Below are positions 10,672 to 18,090 of a stretch of 18,090 nt of DNA, piece after piece. Position numbers and translations under genes: made by a program. Source of the DNA: DHVE2 group archaeon. Lineage in GTDB: Archaea > Thermoplasmatota > Thermoplasmata > Thermoplasmatales > Aciduliprofundaceae. The notes beneath the pieces were generated by a model, which did no database searches, was not told the origin of the DNA, and was given only the letters and a program-made list of their open reading frames with translations. Numbering within the stretch: the first letter of the stretch is position 1; each line of letters starts with the position of its first letter. The stretch is from positions 1 through 18,090 of the forward strand of contig WALH01000006.1 in the NCBI GenBank assembly GCA_015522935.1, in the 5' to 3' direction.

Positions 10672-12615
10672 ATGCCTTGGGAGGATATACTGAAGAGAAC
10701 GAGAGAACTCATTGATGAGTTGGCACCTCAAGCGGAAATAACAAATATAGATTTGGAGGGCCCACTGGTTGTGGTTTACACAATGGATATGGAATTCTTT
10801 GCCGAGCATCCTGAGATCGTTAAAAAGATTGCCCAGAATGTAAGAAGAAGAATATCAGTAAGGCCTGATCCCAGAATGCTGATGAATGAAAAAGAGGCGG
10901 AGGAAGAAATAAAGAATATAGTTCCAGATGATGCAGGAATAAAAAATGTTTATTTTATTCCGGAAACGGGTGAGGTCATTATAGAGGCTGAATCGCCTGG
11001 AGCGGCAATAGGGAAGGAAGGAGAACTGCTGAACGAAGTTAAAAAGAGAGTTAAATGGGCGCCTAAGATTGTACGGGCACCTCCATTAGAATCCCGTATA
11101 GTCAAGGAGATGCGAGAGTATCTAAAGATAGTTCGCGAAGAAAGAAGAGAGATTTTACGCAATATAGGAAAAAAGCTTAATCGACCACCCTTAAGTGGAG
11201 AACAGTGGGTTAGAGTTGTAGCTTTGGGTGGGTATCGAGAAGTTGGTAGAAGTGCAACACTTCTTATGACGAAAACCAGCAGGATTTTAGTGGATTGCGG
11301 TTTGAATGTATCTGTAGGGGATGAGGATGAGCCATGGAGCGGCACACCCTATCTGTATGTTCCAGATGTTTGGGACAACACCGATCCTCAAAGACCTTTC
11401 AAATACATAGATGCCGTTGTTGTGACTCATGCACATCTTGATCATGTTGGGCTTGTGCCCCTTTTGTTTAAACATAATTATGATGGTCCAGTTTTTATGA
11501 CGGAGCCTACAAGAGACCTATCAGTTATGCTTCTAATTGATTACCTGAAGGTTGCTCAATCGGAGGGAAGAAAGGTCCCATTCGAATCCAAACACATAAA
11601 GGAGATGATCAAGCACACAATCACGTTAAAATACGGAGAAACCACTGATATCTCTCCTGATGTACGCCTAACCTTTCACAACGCCGGTCATATTCTTGGA
11701 TCTGCAATATCTCACTTTCATATAGGTGAGGGTTTCTACAATGTGGTCATAACAGGAGATATAAAATTTGAGCGCTCATGGCTTTTTAATCCCGCACATA
11801 ATCGTTTTCCCAGAGTTGAAACAGTAATAATGGAAAGCACCTACGGCGGGCGTGAGGATTTTCAACCCTCCAGAAGAGAGGCTGCAGAAAGGCTGAAGGA
11901 TATTGTTTTGAGAACAATTGATCGTGGTGGAAAGGTTCTCATTCCTGTTTTCGCTGTGGGAAGGAGCCAAGAAGTTATGTTGGTCCTTGAGAGTTATATG
12001 CGTAATGGCGAAATACCTAAAACTCCTATTTATCTCGATGGTATGATTTGGGAAGCTACTACAATTCATGCTGCTTATCCAGAATATCTGAATAAGGATC
12101 TTCGAGAACTTATATTCCAGAAAAATGAGAACCCATTTCTTTCTGATATTTTCCACAGAGTTGAATCGATGGAGCGCAGGGAGGAGGTGATAAACTCTTC
12201 TGATCCTTTTATAGTTCTATCTACATCCGGTATGATGAACGGTGGGCCAGTTTTGGAATATTTCAAGCACTGGGCTGATGATTCTCGTAACACACTTGTA
12301 TTTGTGGGTTATCAAGCTGAGAGAACCCTTGGTAGGAGAATACAGAACGGAATGAAAGAAATAACAGTGATGGAGCAGGGACAGCCAATAAGAATAAACA
12401 TAGAAATGAACATTGAAACAATTGACGGCTTCTCAGGGCACTCCGATAGAAGACAGTTGATACAGTTTGTGGGCTCGATGAATCCCAAGCCTGAAAGGAT
12501 AATCACCTGCCATGGTGAGGAGAGCAAATGCATAGACTTAGCCATTGGATTGCATAAGAGATATGGGATGGAAACAATATCACTCAAGAATCTCGATGCT
12601 CTCCGCCTTAAATGA
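10672..12615 (+). CDS. fttA: aCPSF1/FttA: KH-domain beta-CASP ribonuclease, transcription termination factor
   Basis: The archaeal CPSF73-like nuclease that cleaves nascent RNA and terminates transcription (FttA/aCPSF1). It is 647 residues, the usual length. The N-terminal portion (about 1-145) carries two KH-like RNA-binding domains, including IEAESPGAAIGKEGELLNEVKK. The metallo-beta-lactamase domain has THAHLDHVG with H253, H255, D257 and H258 as zinc ligands, and GHILGSA, ITGDIKF and MESTYGGRE further on. The beta-CASP part contains LIPVFAVGRSQE, STSGMMNGGP and GFSGHSDRRQL, followed by the C-terminal ITCHGE. It starts 6 bases after psmB, so the two are probably one transcript. Its last 8 bases overlap the end of the convergent trm5 gene. 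Confidence 0.96.
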   Translation: MPWEDILKRTRELIDELAPQAEITNIDLEGPLVVVYTMDMEFFAEHPEIVKKIAQNVRRRISVRPDPRMLMNEKEAEEEIKNIVPDDAGIKNVYFIPETGEVIIEAESPGAAIGKEGELLNEVKKRVKWAPKIVRAPPLESRIVKEMREYLKIVREERREILRNIGKKLNRPPLSGEQWVRVVALGGYREVGRSATLLMTKTSRILVDCGLNVSVGDEDEPWSGTPYLYVPDVWDNTDPQRPFKYIDAVVVTHAHLDHVGLVPLLFKHNYDGPVFMTEPTRDLSVMLLIDYLKVAQSEGRKVPFESKHIKEMIKHTITLKYGETTDISPDVRLTFHNAGHILGSAISHFHIGEGFYNVVITGDIKFERSWLFNPAHNRFPRVETVIMESTYGGREDFQPSRREAAERLKDIVLRTIDRGGKVLIPVFAVGRSQEVMLVLESYMRNGEIPKTPIYLDGMIWEATTIHAAYPEYLNKDLRELIFQKNENPFLSDIFHRVESMERREEVINSSDPFIVLSTSGMMNGGPVLEYFKHWADDSRNTLVFVGYQAERTLGRRIQNGMKEITVMEQGQPIRINIEMNIETIDGFSGHSDRRQLIQFVGSMNPKPERIITCHGEESKCIDLAIGLHKRYGMETISLKNLDALRLK

Positions 12616-13339
12616 CCTTCAAAAGGAATGAAAAAAGAGTCTTGGAGGGCGAATACTCATGCACTCGATGCACATCCTCTATCTCAACATTTTTTATCCC
12701 AAGATTCTCAAATCTTGAAGTAAGATCATGGTCTTTGGGAAGGATTTCATAGTAGTGAATTTCTCCTCCCCTTTTAATGGCTCCGAGGGCGTATGGTAGA
12801 AAATCCTTCGAATTATGGGGCAGGTTCATTATTATTCTGTCCACTTTTGGTATCTTTTCTGAAATCACTTTTGCATCTCCTAAGAGGGGATACACGCCTT
12901 TAACCCTGTTAAGTTTGATATTTTCTATAAGGTACAAAATAGCGTATTTATTTATATCACCGGCAAAAATTTTGACTTTTCGATACTTAGCAATCATTAT
13001 TGAAAATGGCCCACAGCCTGTAAACATATCGTATATGGTTTCCCCGTCCTTCACCCTTTGCACAACTCTCCATCTTTCTGTTGCGAGACGGGGTGAGAAA
13101 TAAACCTTTGATATATCTACCTTTATCCTTATATTGAACTCTTTGTGTATTGTTTCCATGCTCTTGCCCCTTATAAGTTCAATTTTTCTTATTCTCTCCT
13201 CTCCATAAACTCCATAATCTACAGCCACATTTTTCACATTTTTGTGCCTTCGCAGTATTTCATTCGCTATTTTTTCCATATCACCATCTTCTCTATACTT
13301 AACAATGGCTATATCCCCCACTATGTCAAAGGAAACCAT
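12608..13339 (-). CDS. tRNA (guanine37-N1)-methyltransferase, Trm5 type without the D1 domain
   Basis: Class I SAM-dependent methyltransferase of the Met10/Trm5 family that makes m1G37 next to the anticodon, protecting the reading frame. The 243 residues begin directly with the D2 region (FDIVGDIAIV, then KVDISKVYFSPRLATERW with R84). The SAM-binding motif YDMFTGCGPFSI (103-114), the acidic loop GDINKYAI and the catalytic-pocket NLP (N172) follow. SPRLATER plus NLP argue for Trm5 rather than Taw2/TYW2, which as I recall lacks both. The D1 domain of M. jannaschii Trm5b, which reads the tRNA elbow, is absent. A TATA box about 24 bases before ATG 13339 suggests a leaderless mRNA. The gene's end overlaps fttA by 8 bases. 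Confidence 0.85.
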   Translation of the reverse strand: MVSFDIVGDIAIVKYREDGDMEKIANEILRRHKNVKNVAVDYGVYGEERIRKIELIRGKSMETIHKEFNIRIKVDISKVYFSPRLATERWRVVQRVKDGETIYDMFTGCGPFSIMIAKYRKVKIFAGDINKYAILYLIENIKLNRVKGVYPLLGDAKVISEKIPKVDRIIMNLPHNSKDFLPYALGAIKRGGEIHYYEILPKDHDLTSRFENLGIKNVEIEDVHRVHEYSPSKTLFSFLLKVI

Positions 13340-13356
13340 GAAGGTTAATTTAAAAA

Positions 13357-13368
13357 GCTATATTTAAC
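13357..13368 (-). promoter_or_regulatory. TATA box of the trm5-type gene
   Basis: Minus-strand GTTAAATATAGC is centred about 24 bases before ATG 13339. Confidence 0.5.
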
Positions 13369-13417
13369 TGTTATTAAAAATAAAAGCAGTTAACAACAAA
13401 AACATGAGATTAGAAAA

Positions 13418-13427
13418 TTTCATATAG
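13418..13427 (+). promoter_or_regulatory. TATA box of the grpE-dnaK-dnaJ operon
   Basis: TTTCATATAG is preceded by AGAAAA as a BRE-like stretch and lies about 25 bases before ATG 13446/13449. No bacterial CIRCE inverted repeat and no hrcA gene are visible, so heat control, if any, is archaeal in type. Confidence 0.5.
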
Positions 13428-13445
13428 AAGAACTAATTTACTCGG

Positions 13446-13940
13446 ATGATGAGTGAGAATATGGAGGAAAAAGAAGAAGAATGCGAGAAATTAAAGGAAA
13501 AAATGGAAGATTTGAAAAAAGAGAGGGATGAGTATAAGGATAAATATCTCCGCAAGATGGCAGAATTTGACAATTTCAGAAAGATTATGGAGAGAGAGAT
13601 GGAAAAAGAGAAAAAAATTGTGGAGGCGGATATAATAAAAGAATTTCTTGAGCCTTATGAAGCATTAGAGAAATCCCTTAAGCAGGATAAAAATTTGAAA
13701 GAGGGTATTAAATTAATTTATAAAAACATAAAGAAAATATTGGAAAAACATAATGTAAGAGAAATAAAAGCCATAGGGGAGAAATTCAATCCAGATTTGC
13801 ATGAAGCGATAGGGGTTGTAGATGGTGAGGAGGATAATATAATTGTGGAAGAGTATCAGCGTGGTTATATGCTTGGGGATGTGGTTTTGAGGCATTCCAA
13901 GGTTATAGTTTCAAAGAAGGAGGTGAAAGAAAATGAGTGA
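13446..13940 (+). CDS. grpE: GrpE nucleotide exchange factor
   Basis: GrpE releases ADP from DnaK; it works as a dimer through a long N-terminal coiled coil. The 164 residues show that layout: a very charged heptad-rich helix (about 5-65, including KYLRKMAEFDNFRKIMEREME, the conserved region entering the head), a four-helix segment, and the C-terminal beta wing FNPDLHEAIGVVDGEEDN and GYMLGDVVLRHSKVIVSK. Two ATGs (13446, 13449) are possible; both sit about 25 bases after a TATA box with no Shine-Dalgarno, so the mRNA is probably leaderless. The end overlaps the dnaK start by 8 bases. This is a bacterial-type system that some archaea, including Thermoplasma, possess. Confidence 0.94.
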   Translation: MMSENMEEKEEECEKLKEKMEDLKKERDEYKDKYLRKMAEFDNFRKIMEREMEKEKKIVEADIIKEFLEPYEALEKSLKQDKNLKEGIKLIYKNIKKILEKHNVREIKAIGEKFNPDLHEAIGVVDGEEDNIIVEEYQRGYMLGDVVLRHSKVIVSKKEVKENE

Positions 13941-15756
13941 AAAAATAATAGGAATAGATTTAGGAACGAGCAATTCTGCGGCAGCAGTGTATATAAACGG
14001 AGTTGTAAAGATAATACCCAGCGCCGAAGGAAATACAATGTATGGAAAGGCATTCCCATCTTATGTAGCATTTACAAAGGACGGTCAATTATTAGTAGGA
14101 GAACCAGCAAGAAGACAGGCGTTAACGAACCCAGAGGGGACTGTTTATGCGTTCAAGAGAAAGATGGGAACCGATTACAAATACAAGATATGGGGTAAGG
14201 AATACACCCCACAGCAATTATCAGCATTCCTTTTGCAGAAGATAAAGAGAGATGCAGAGGCATATTTGGGGGAGAAAATAAAGAAAGCAGTTATAACTGT
14301 GCCCGCTTATTTCAATGATAATCAGAGACAGGCAACAAAGGATGCAGGGGAGATTGCAGGCTTGGATGTTGTTCGGATAATAAATGAGCCCACAGCGGCA
14401 TCTCTTGCTTATGGGATAGATAAGAGTGAAGAGGAATTGAAGATAATGGTATATGATTTTGGGGGTGGCACTCTGGATGTCACAATAATGGAATATGGAC
14501 AGGGAGTTTTTGAAGTTCTATCAACCGCTGGCGATACTCAGTTAGGTGGTACTGATATGGACAATGCGATAATTGATTGGATTGCAGAGGATTTTCTGAA
14601 AAAAGAGGGAATTGATTTGAGAAAGGATAAAAACGCATTTATTCGTTTGAAAGAAGCAGCAGAGAAGGCAAAGATTGAATTATCCACGGTTCTGCAAACA
14701 GATATTAATCTTCCATATATAACAGTGGTGAATAACGAGCCAAAGCATCTCCAAGTCACTCTTACGAGAGCAAAATTGGAAGAATTGGTAATGCCAATAA
14801 TTGAGAAGACGAAATACAGTATAGATGAAGCTTTAAAAGGAGCAAAATTGAAAAAAGAGGACATTGATAAGATAATTTTAGTTGGTGGACCAACAAGAAT
14901 GCCAGCAGTGCAGAAGTTTGTTGAGGAATATATGGGAAAGAATGTTGAAAGAGGAGTTGATCCAATGGAGTGTGTTGCAACAGGTGCAGCTTTACAGGGA
15001 GCAGTTCTTGCAGGAGAGGTGAAGGATATAGTTCTCCTTGATGTCACACCATTAACCCTCGGGGTGGAAGTTCTTGGTGGTTTGGTTGAGCCATTAATTC
15101 CTGCAAATACAACAATTCCTGTAAGAAAGTCAAAGATTTTCACAACAGCTGCAGATTTTCAAACTGCAGTGACAGTTCATGTTGTTCAGGGAGAGAGACC
15201 GATGGCAAAGGATAATGTCTCCTTAGGAATGTTCAATTTAACGGGAATCCCTCCTGCTCCACGGGGAGTTCCTCAGATTGAAGTAACATTTGATATAGAC
15301 GCCAATGGAATACTGCATGTTAAAGCGAAAGATAAGGGAACAGGAAAGGAGACGGGAATCACGATAACCGCATCCACAAAATTATCAAAAGAAGAAATAG
15401 AGAGGATGAAAGAAGAGGCAGAGAAATATGCAGAAGAGGACAAGAAGAGGAGAGAAGAAATAGAGAGAAAAAATCAATTAGAATCATTGATTTACGCATC
15501 AAAGAAATCTCTGGAAGAATATGGAAGCAAGATACCCGATAATCTGAAAAAAGAGATAGAAGATGAAATAAAAGAGGCAGAAAAGATATATCAGGAAGGA
15601 AAACCGGAAAAAATAAAGGAAGAGATAGAAAAATTAGGGAAGAAAGTGGAGAAGATTGGGACAGCGATGTATCAGCAAGCACAACAGCAAGCACCCGGGC
15701 AAGAAGGGAATAAAAAAGAAAAAACTGTAGATGCAGATTACGAGGAGAAAAAGTGA
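13933..15756 (+). CDS. dnaK: Chaperone DnaK (Hsp70)
   Basis: Bacterial-type Hsp70, 607 residues. The ATPase domain (1 to about 360) shows IIGIDLGTSNSAAAVYINGV (phosphate 1), YDFGGGTLDVTI (phosphate 2), NEPTAASLAYGID and ILVGGPTRMP (adenosine). The linker is DIVLLDVTPLTLGVEV. The substrate-binding beta domain includes VTVHVVQGERPMAKDN and EVTFDIDANGILHVKAKDKGTGK, and a helical lid follows with a charged, Gln-rich tail ending VDADYEEKK. The N-terminus resembles Thermoplasma DnaK closely and seems to lack the extra ATPase-domain segment of proteobacterial DnaK. AAGGAGGTGA just before ATG 13933 is a strong Shine-Dalgarno within grpE. grpE overlaps it, and dnaJ starts 6 bases after its stop. Confidence 0.97.
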   Translation: MSEKIIGIDLGTSNSAAAVYINGVVKIIPSAEGNTMYGKAFPSYVAFTKDGQLLVGEPARRQALTNPEGTVYAFKRKMGTDYKYKIWGKEYTPQQLSAFLLQKIKRDAEAYLGEKIKKAVITVPAYFNDNQRQATKDAGEIAGLDVVRIINEPTAASLAYGIDKSEEELKIMVYDFGGGTLDVTIMEYGQGVFEVLSTAGDTQLGGTDMDNAIIDWIAEDFLKKEGIDLRKDKNAFIRLKEAAEKAKIELSTVLQTDINLPYITVVNNEPKHLQVTLTRAKLEELVMPIIEKTKYSIDEALKGAKLKKEDIDKIILVGGPTRMPAVQKFVEEYMGKNVERGVDPMECVATGAALQGAVLAGEVKDIVLLDVTPLTLGVEVLGGLVEPLIPANTTIPVRKSKIFTTAADFQTAVTVHVVQGERPMAKDNVSLGMFNLTGIPPAPRGVPQIEVTFDIDANGILHVKAKDKGTGKETGITITASTKLSKEEIERMKEEAEKYAEEDKKRREEIERKNQLESLIYASKKSLEEYGSKIPDNLKKEIEDEIKEAEKIYQEGKPEKIKEEIEKLGKKVEKIGTAMYQQAQQQAPGQEGNKKEKTVDADYEEKK

Positions 15757-15762
15757 TGAAGA

Positions 15763-16896
15763 TTGGGCAAAGATTATTACAAGATTTTAGGAGTGAGTCG
15801 TAATGCAACGAAGGATGAAATAAAGAGAGCCTACAGAAGACTTGCCAAAAAATATCATCCTGATTTGAATCCAGACAACAAGAAGGAAGCGGAAGAAAAG
15901 TTCAAAGAAATCAGCGAGGCATACGAGGTTCTAATGGATGATAAGAAAAGGGAGATATACGATAGATATGGAGAAGAAGGATTAAAAGGAACAGTATTTG
16001 GAGGTGAGGGATTCACATGGGATGATTTCACCCATTTCTCTGATCTGCATGATATCTTTGGAGATTTTTTTGATTCTTTTTTTGGCGGCAGTGATTTTTT
16101 CAGTTCTTTTTTTGGAGAGAGAGGGAGAAGAAGGGAGAACAGGGGAAGGGATATTCTTGTATCCACAGAGATATCTCTCGAGGATGTATTAACAGGTGTG
16201 GATAAAGAAATAACTGTAAAAACATATGTTGAATGTCCTGCCTGTCATGGCACAGGAGCAGCAAGCGAGGATGCAATTGAAACTTGTCCAAAATGCCATG
16301 GGACTGGACAGATAAGAATTACAAAAAATATGGGATTCTTTCAATCTGTAACTATAGTTCCCTGCGATATGTGTGGAGGCACAGGAAAAATAATAAAAGA
16401 GAAATGTCCGGTTTGCGGAGGCACTGGGAGAATACTAAAAAAGAAAAGATATACGGTGCATATCCCTCCTGGAATTGAAGATGGAATGCGATTGAGACTT
16501 GCTGGAAAGGGGGAGATGCCCAAGAATGGTACTCCTGGGGATTTGTTTGTGGAGGTTCATATAAAGAATGAGGATGGTTATTACAGGGATGGAAAAACAT
16601 TGTACAAAGATTTGAAAATTGATTTTCCAACTGCTGTTCTTGGAGGAAATATGGAAATTGAATCAATAGATGGAAAGGTAAATGTAAAAATCCCTGCAGG
16701 AACACAATACGGAGATGAGATAGTTGTTAGGGGAAGGGGATTGCCTCCCCTACATGGCGGGAGAAGGGGGGATTTGATATTAAAGATAAAAATACAAATC
16801 CCTAAAAAAATTACAAAGAGACAGAGAGAGTTAATTGAAAAATTAGCGGAAGAGATGAGTTCTTCCTATCACAAAAAATTCAGAATAAGAAGGTGA
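15763..16896 (+). CDS. dnaJ: Chaperone DnaJ (Hsp40, type I) with a TTG start
   Basis: A full-length type I DnaJ, 377 residues. The J domain starts at once (DYYKILGVSRNATKDEIKRA) with HPD at 32-34. A Gly/Phe-rich region unusually dense in Phe and Asp follows (FGDFFDSFFGGSDFFSSFFGE). The zinc domain (158-222) has four CxxCxGxG repeats: CPACHGTG, CPKCHGTG, CDMCGGTG, CPVCGGTG. Two C-terminal beta domains follow. The J domain begins at residue 4, so the start must be the TTG at 15763. The nearest ATG (15756, overlapping the dnaK stop as TGATG) is out of frame and leads to a 15-codon dead end. GTGAT 15753-15757 could serve as Shine-Dalgarno. Third gene of grpE-dnaK-dnaJ; it stimulates DnaK ATPase and delivers substrates. 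Confidence 0.95.
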   Translation: MGKDYYKILGVSRNATKDEIKRAYRRLAKKYHPDLNPDNKKEAEEKFKEISEAYEVLMDDKKREIYDRYGEEGLKGTVFGGEGFTWDDFTHFSDLHDIFGDFFDSFFGGSDFFSSFFGERGRRRENRGRDILVSTEISLEDVLTGVDKEITVKTYVECPACHGTGAASEDAIETCPKCHGTGQIRITKNMGFFQSVTIVPCDMCGGTGKIIKEKCPVCGGTGRILKKKRYTVHIPPGIEDGMRLRLAGKGEMPKNGTPGDLFVEVHIKNEDGYYRDGKTLYKDLKIDFPTAVLGGNMEIESIDGKVNVKIPAGTQYGDEIVVRGRGLPPLHGGRRGDLILKIKIQIPKKITKRQRELIEKLAEEMSSSYHKKFRIRR

Positions 16897-17017
16897 AAAC
16901 CAGGTGGAGTAGGTGTAAATTCAGTAGCCAAGAGAGGGCATTAAAAGGGCGTGATAGGAACTAGAGATAATCATAATTATATATAAATTGCATATTAATA
17001 TAGAAATAAAAAGAAAT
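16897..17017. other. Intergenic gap between dnaJ and the DUF169 gene
   Basis: This stretch of 121 bases lies between convergent genes. The right half (about 16970-17015) is very A+T-rich. I see no reading frame, tRNA or clear hairpin, and no good T tract on the plus strand to end the dnaJ transcript. Confidence 0.5.
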
Positions 17018-17818
17018 TTAAGGATTATAAACCCAATCCATACCGATCATCTTACCTATTTTCGCATATTCCTTCCGCAGTGGATACTCTGGTTTCATCA
17101 TGATATTGTATGGCATGCCAAATAATGTCTTCTTCAAGTACGGTATAGCTTCAAGCAGTTTATCCAGCATATCTATTGGAGCTGAGAATATTAGATAAAA
17201 TTCAGAAAGACCTGCATATCTAATAATACCTGTGCATGGCACAGTAACTGCTATTTCATTATTTTTTATTACAGGCACTACAGAGTATACACAGCCTGCA
17301 TGCCCAGAGAGTCTCGTTACAACATCATTGCCATCTAACCAGTTTTTAGCTAAAAGTAACTGCAGCAATTGTCCGGGAAACGCGTATAACATGAACATAT
17401 CTGGAATGAAACTAACTTTTTTCAAAGGTCCAAATACTATAGCCTTATATTTATTATACTCAAATCGTGGAAGATTCCTCGCCCAATTGGAGCCTGCTTC
17501 TAATGTTTTTGCTGATTCTGGATAACGATTATGTCCCTCTAAAAAATATTCGGGAGGCTCTGCAAATCCATATCCTATAACTGGTTCCATGCACCACATA
17601 TCTTCTTTAGTCTCGGCTATGGTTATACCTTTTCTAGCTGCCATAGCAAAAGCTTGGCATGTGGATAGGTGATAGCCAAAATCTCTGAGGGGCCTCTTTG
17701 CATCAGAAGGAATATAGTTTATGCTTTCTAGCATTTTCACTGCTAAAATTGGCAACTGCAGGCGTAGTTCATTCTCCATTTTGATGGCCTGTTTATGAAT
17801 TTTTTCTAAGTTTTTCAT
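17018..17818 (-). CDS. DUF169 family protein
   Basis: About 266 residues matching the DUF169 (COG2043) family of archaea and some bacteria, whose function is unknown to me. Visible family features: LSTCQAFAMAARKG (the L-x-x-C-Q-A pattern near the first third), FGYHLS, GFAEPPEYFLEGHNRYPESA, IVFGPLKK, a Cys-containing SGHAGCVYSVVPVI, TVPCTGIIRYAGLSE and the C-terminal FGMPYNIMMKP. Four or more cysteines (around STCQA, DMWCME, HAGCVY, TVPCTG) could bind a metal or cofactor. The frame is open to 17977, but ATG 17818 (MKNLEKIHKQ) is chosen because a TATA box lies 25 bases before it and the 53 upstream codons look non-coding. Probably leaderless. It converges on dnaJ and is not part of an operon in this window. 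Confidence 0.85.
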   Translation of the reverse strand: MKNLEKIHKQAIKMENELRLQLPILAVKMLESINYIPSDAKRPLRDFGYHLSTCQAFAMAARKGITIAETKEDMWCMEPVIGYGFAEPPEYFLEGHNRYPESAKTLEAGSNWARNLPRFEYNKYKAIVFGPLKKVSFIPDMFMLYAFPGQLLQLLLAKNWLDGNDVVTRLSGHAGCVYSVVPVIKNNEIAVTVPCTGIIRYAGLSEFYLIFSAPIDMLDKLLEAIPYLKKTLFGMPYNIMMKPEYPLRKEYAKIGKMIGMDWVYNP

Positions 17819-17840
17819 GTTTACATAAATGATATTTAGG

Positions 17841-17850
17841 TTATTTAAAC
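17841..17850 (-). promoter_or_regulatory. TATA box of the DUF169 gene
   Basis: Minus-strand GTTTAAATAA is centred about 26 bases before ATG 17818, which supports that start. Confidence 0.55.
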
Positions 17851-18090
17851 TTTCCCATTCAAGGAGACTGAAAAGATGGTGAATGGAGTTATGAGGTGGT
17901 GATAGAATGAAAAGTAAGGATAGAAAAAGAGAAGTTGAGCACTTTATAGAGAAATAGATGAGGTGAAGATTATCCAAGAATTGCAGAGAGTGAATACAAT
18001 CTATATTACTTTCATAAATTTAAATTCTCTAAAATTCTCCTTGCCGTAGGCGTGGCAGCAATTCCCCCCTTTCCAGTTTCTCTTAAACTC
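17851..18090 (+). pseudogene. Right edge: unresolved, possible frame-disrupted or partial gene
   Basis: No intact gene is visible. A 16-codon frame starts at ATG 17907 behind GAGGTGGTGAT, a good Shine-Dalgarno, and ends at 17957. Protein-like sequence then continues in other frames: ALYREIDE in one (up to about 17962), then from 17962 a frame open to the window's end reading EDYPRIAESEYNLYYFHKF and then a hydrophobic stretch (KILLAVGVAAIPP). These pieces together look like a short gene broken by frameshifts, or the start of a membrane protein whose true start I cannot find. The family is not recognised. It may also be non-coding. Confidence 0.25.

Noticed and set aside
14538..15143. 201-codon minus-strand frame opposite dnaK, and similar frames opposite cysS, dnaJ and fttA
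   Set aside because: Mirror frames of strongly coding genes, with no family signature.
1..18090. CRISPR array, insertion sequence or prophage
   Set aside because: No regularly spaced repeats, transposase, integrase or phage gene is visible anywhere in the window.

Overview
The window is a piece of an archaeal chromosome. The evidence is an archaeal 23S rRNA 5' end, ribosomal protein L21e, RNA polymerase subunit F, TFB, Gar1, a proteasome beta subunit, an aCPSF1/FttA nuclease, a tRNA intron in a canonical bulge-helix-bulge, and TATA boxes about 25 bases before most starts. The proteasome and DnaK sequences recall Thermoplasma, and the 23S gene has no 16S next to it, as in Thermoplasmatota. 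My best guess is a Thermoplasmatota archaeon such as Aciduliprofundum (DHVE2). That placement is inference.

Layout. At the left edge the 23S rRNA runs leftwards, head to head with a rightward operon: L21e, rpoF, DUF655, a nucleotidyltransferase, and a 46-residue protein that was easy to miss. CysRS follows (2790-4139), converging end to end with a leftward MFS transporter. A second MFS gene diverges from the first and is followed by an Asp/Glu racemase-like gene. Next come a repeat- and hairpin-rich intergenic stretch (7320-7578), tRNA-Gly(GCC), a second racemase-like gene, and the gar1-tfb pair, all on the minus strand except the repeats. An intron-containing tRNA-Gln(CTG) diverges from psmB, which is followed by fttA. 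A short Trm5-type tRNA methyltransferase converges on fttA with a small overlap. Then comes a bacterial-type grpE-dnaK-dnaJ operon, and last a DUF169 gene on the minus strand and an unresolved right edge.

How it works together. Most of the window is information processing: ribosome, RNA polymerase, initiation factor, termination nuclease, tRNA charging and modification, and pseudouridylation. It also carries protein quality control (proteasome and Hsp70 system). The MFS-MFS-racemase block and the nucleotidyltransferase pair are the accessory parts.

Expression signals are unusually legible. First genes of transcripts mostly have a TATA box about 25 bases before the start codon and no Shine-Dalgarno, so they look leaderless. 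Downstream genes and a few leadered genes carry GGAGGTGAT-type Shine-Dalgarno sites. Three stable-RNA genes share the TATA decamer CTTAAATATC. The most intriguing observation is that both tRNA genes appear to be transcribed with a 45-55 base leader. The two leaders share a 13-base identical block plus a following hairpin, and each begins with an imitation of its own tRNA's 5' end.
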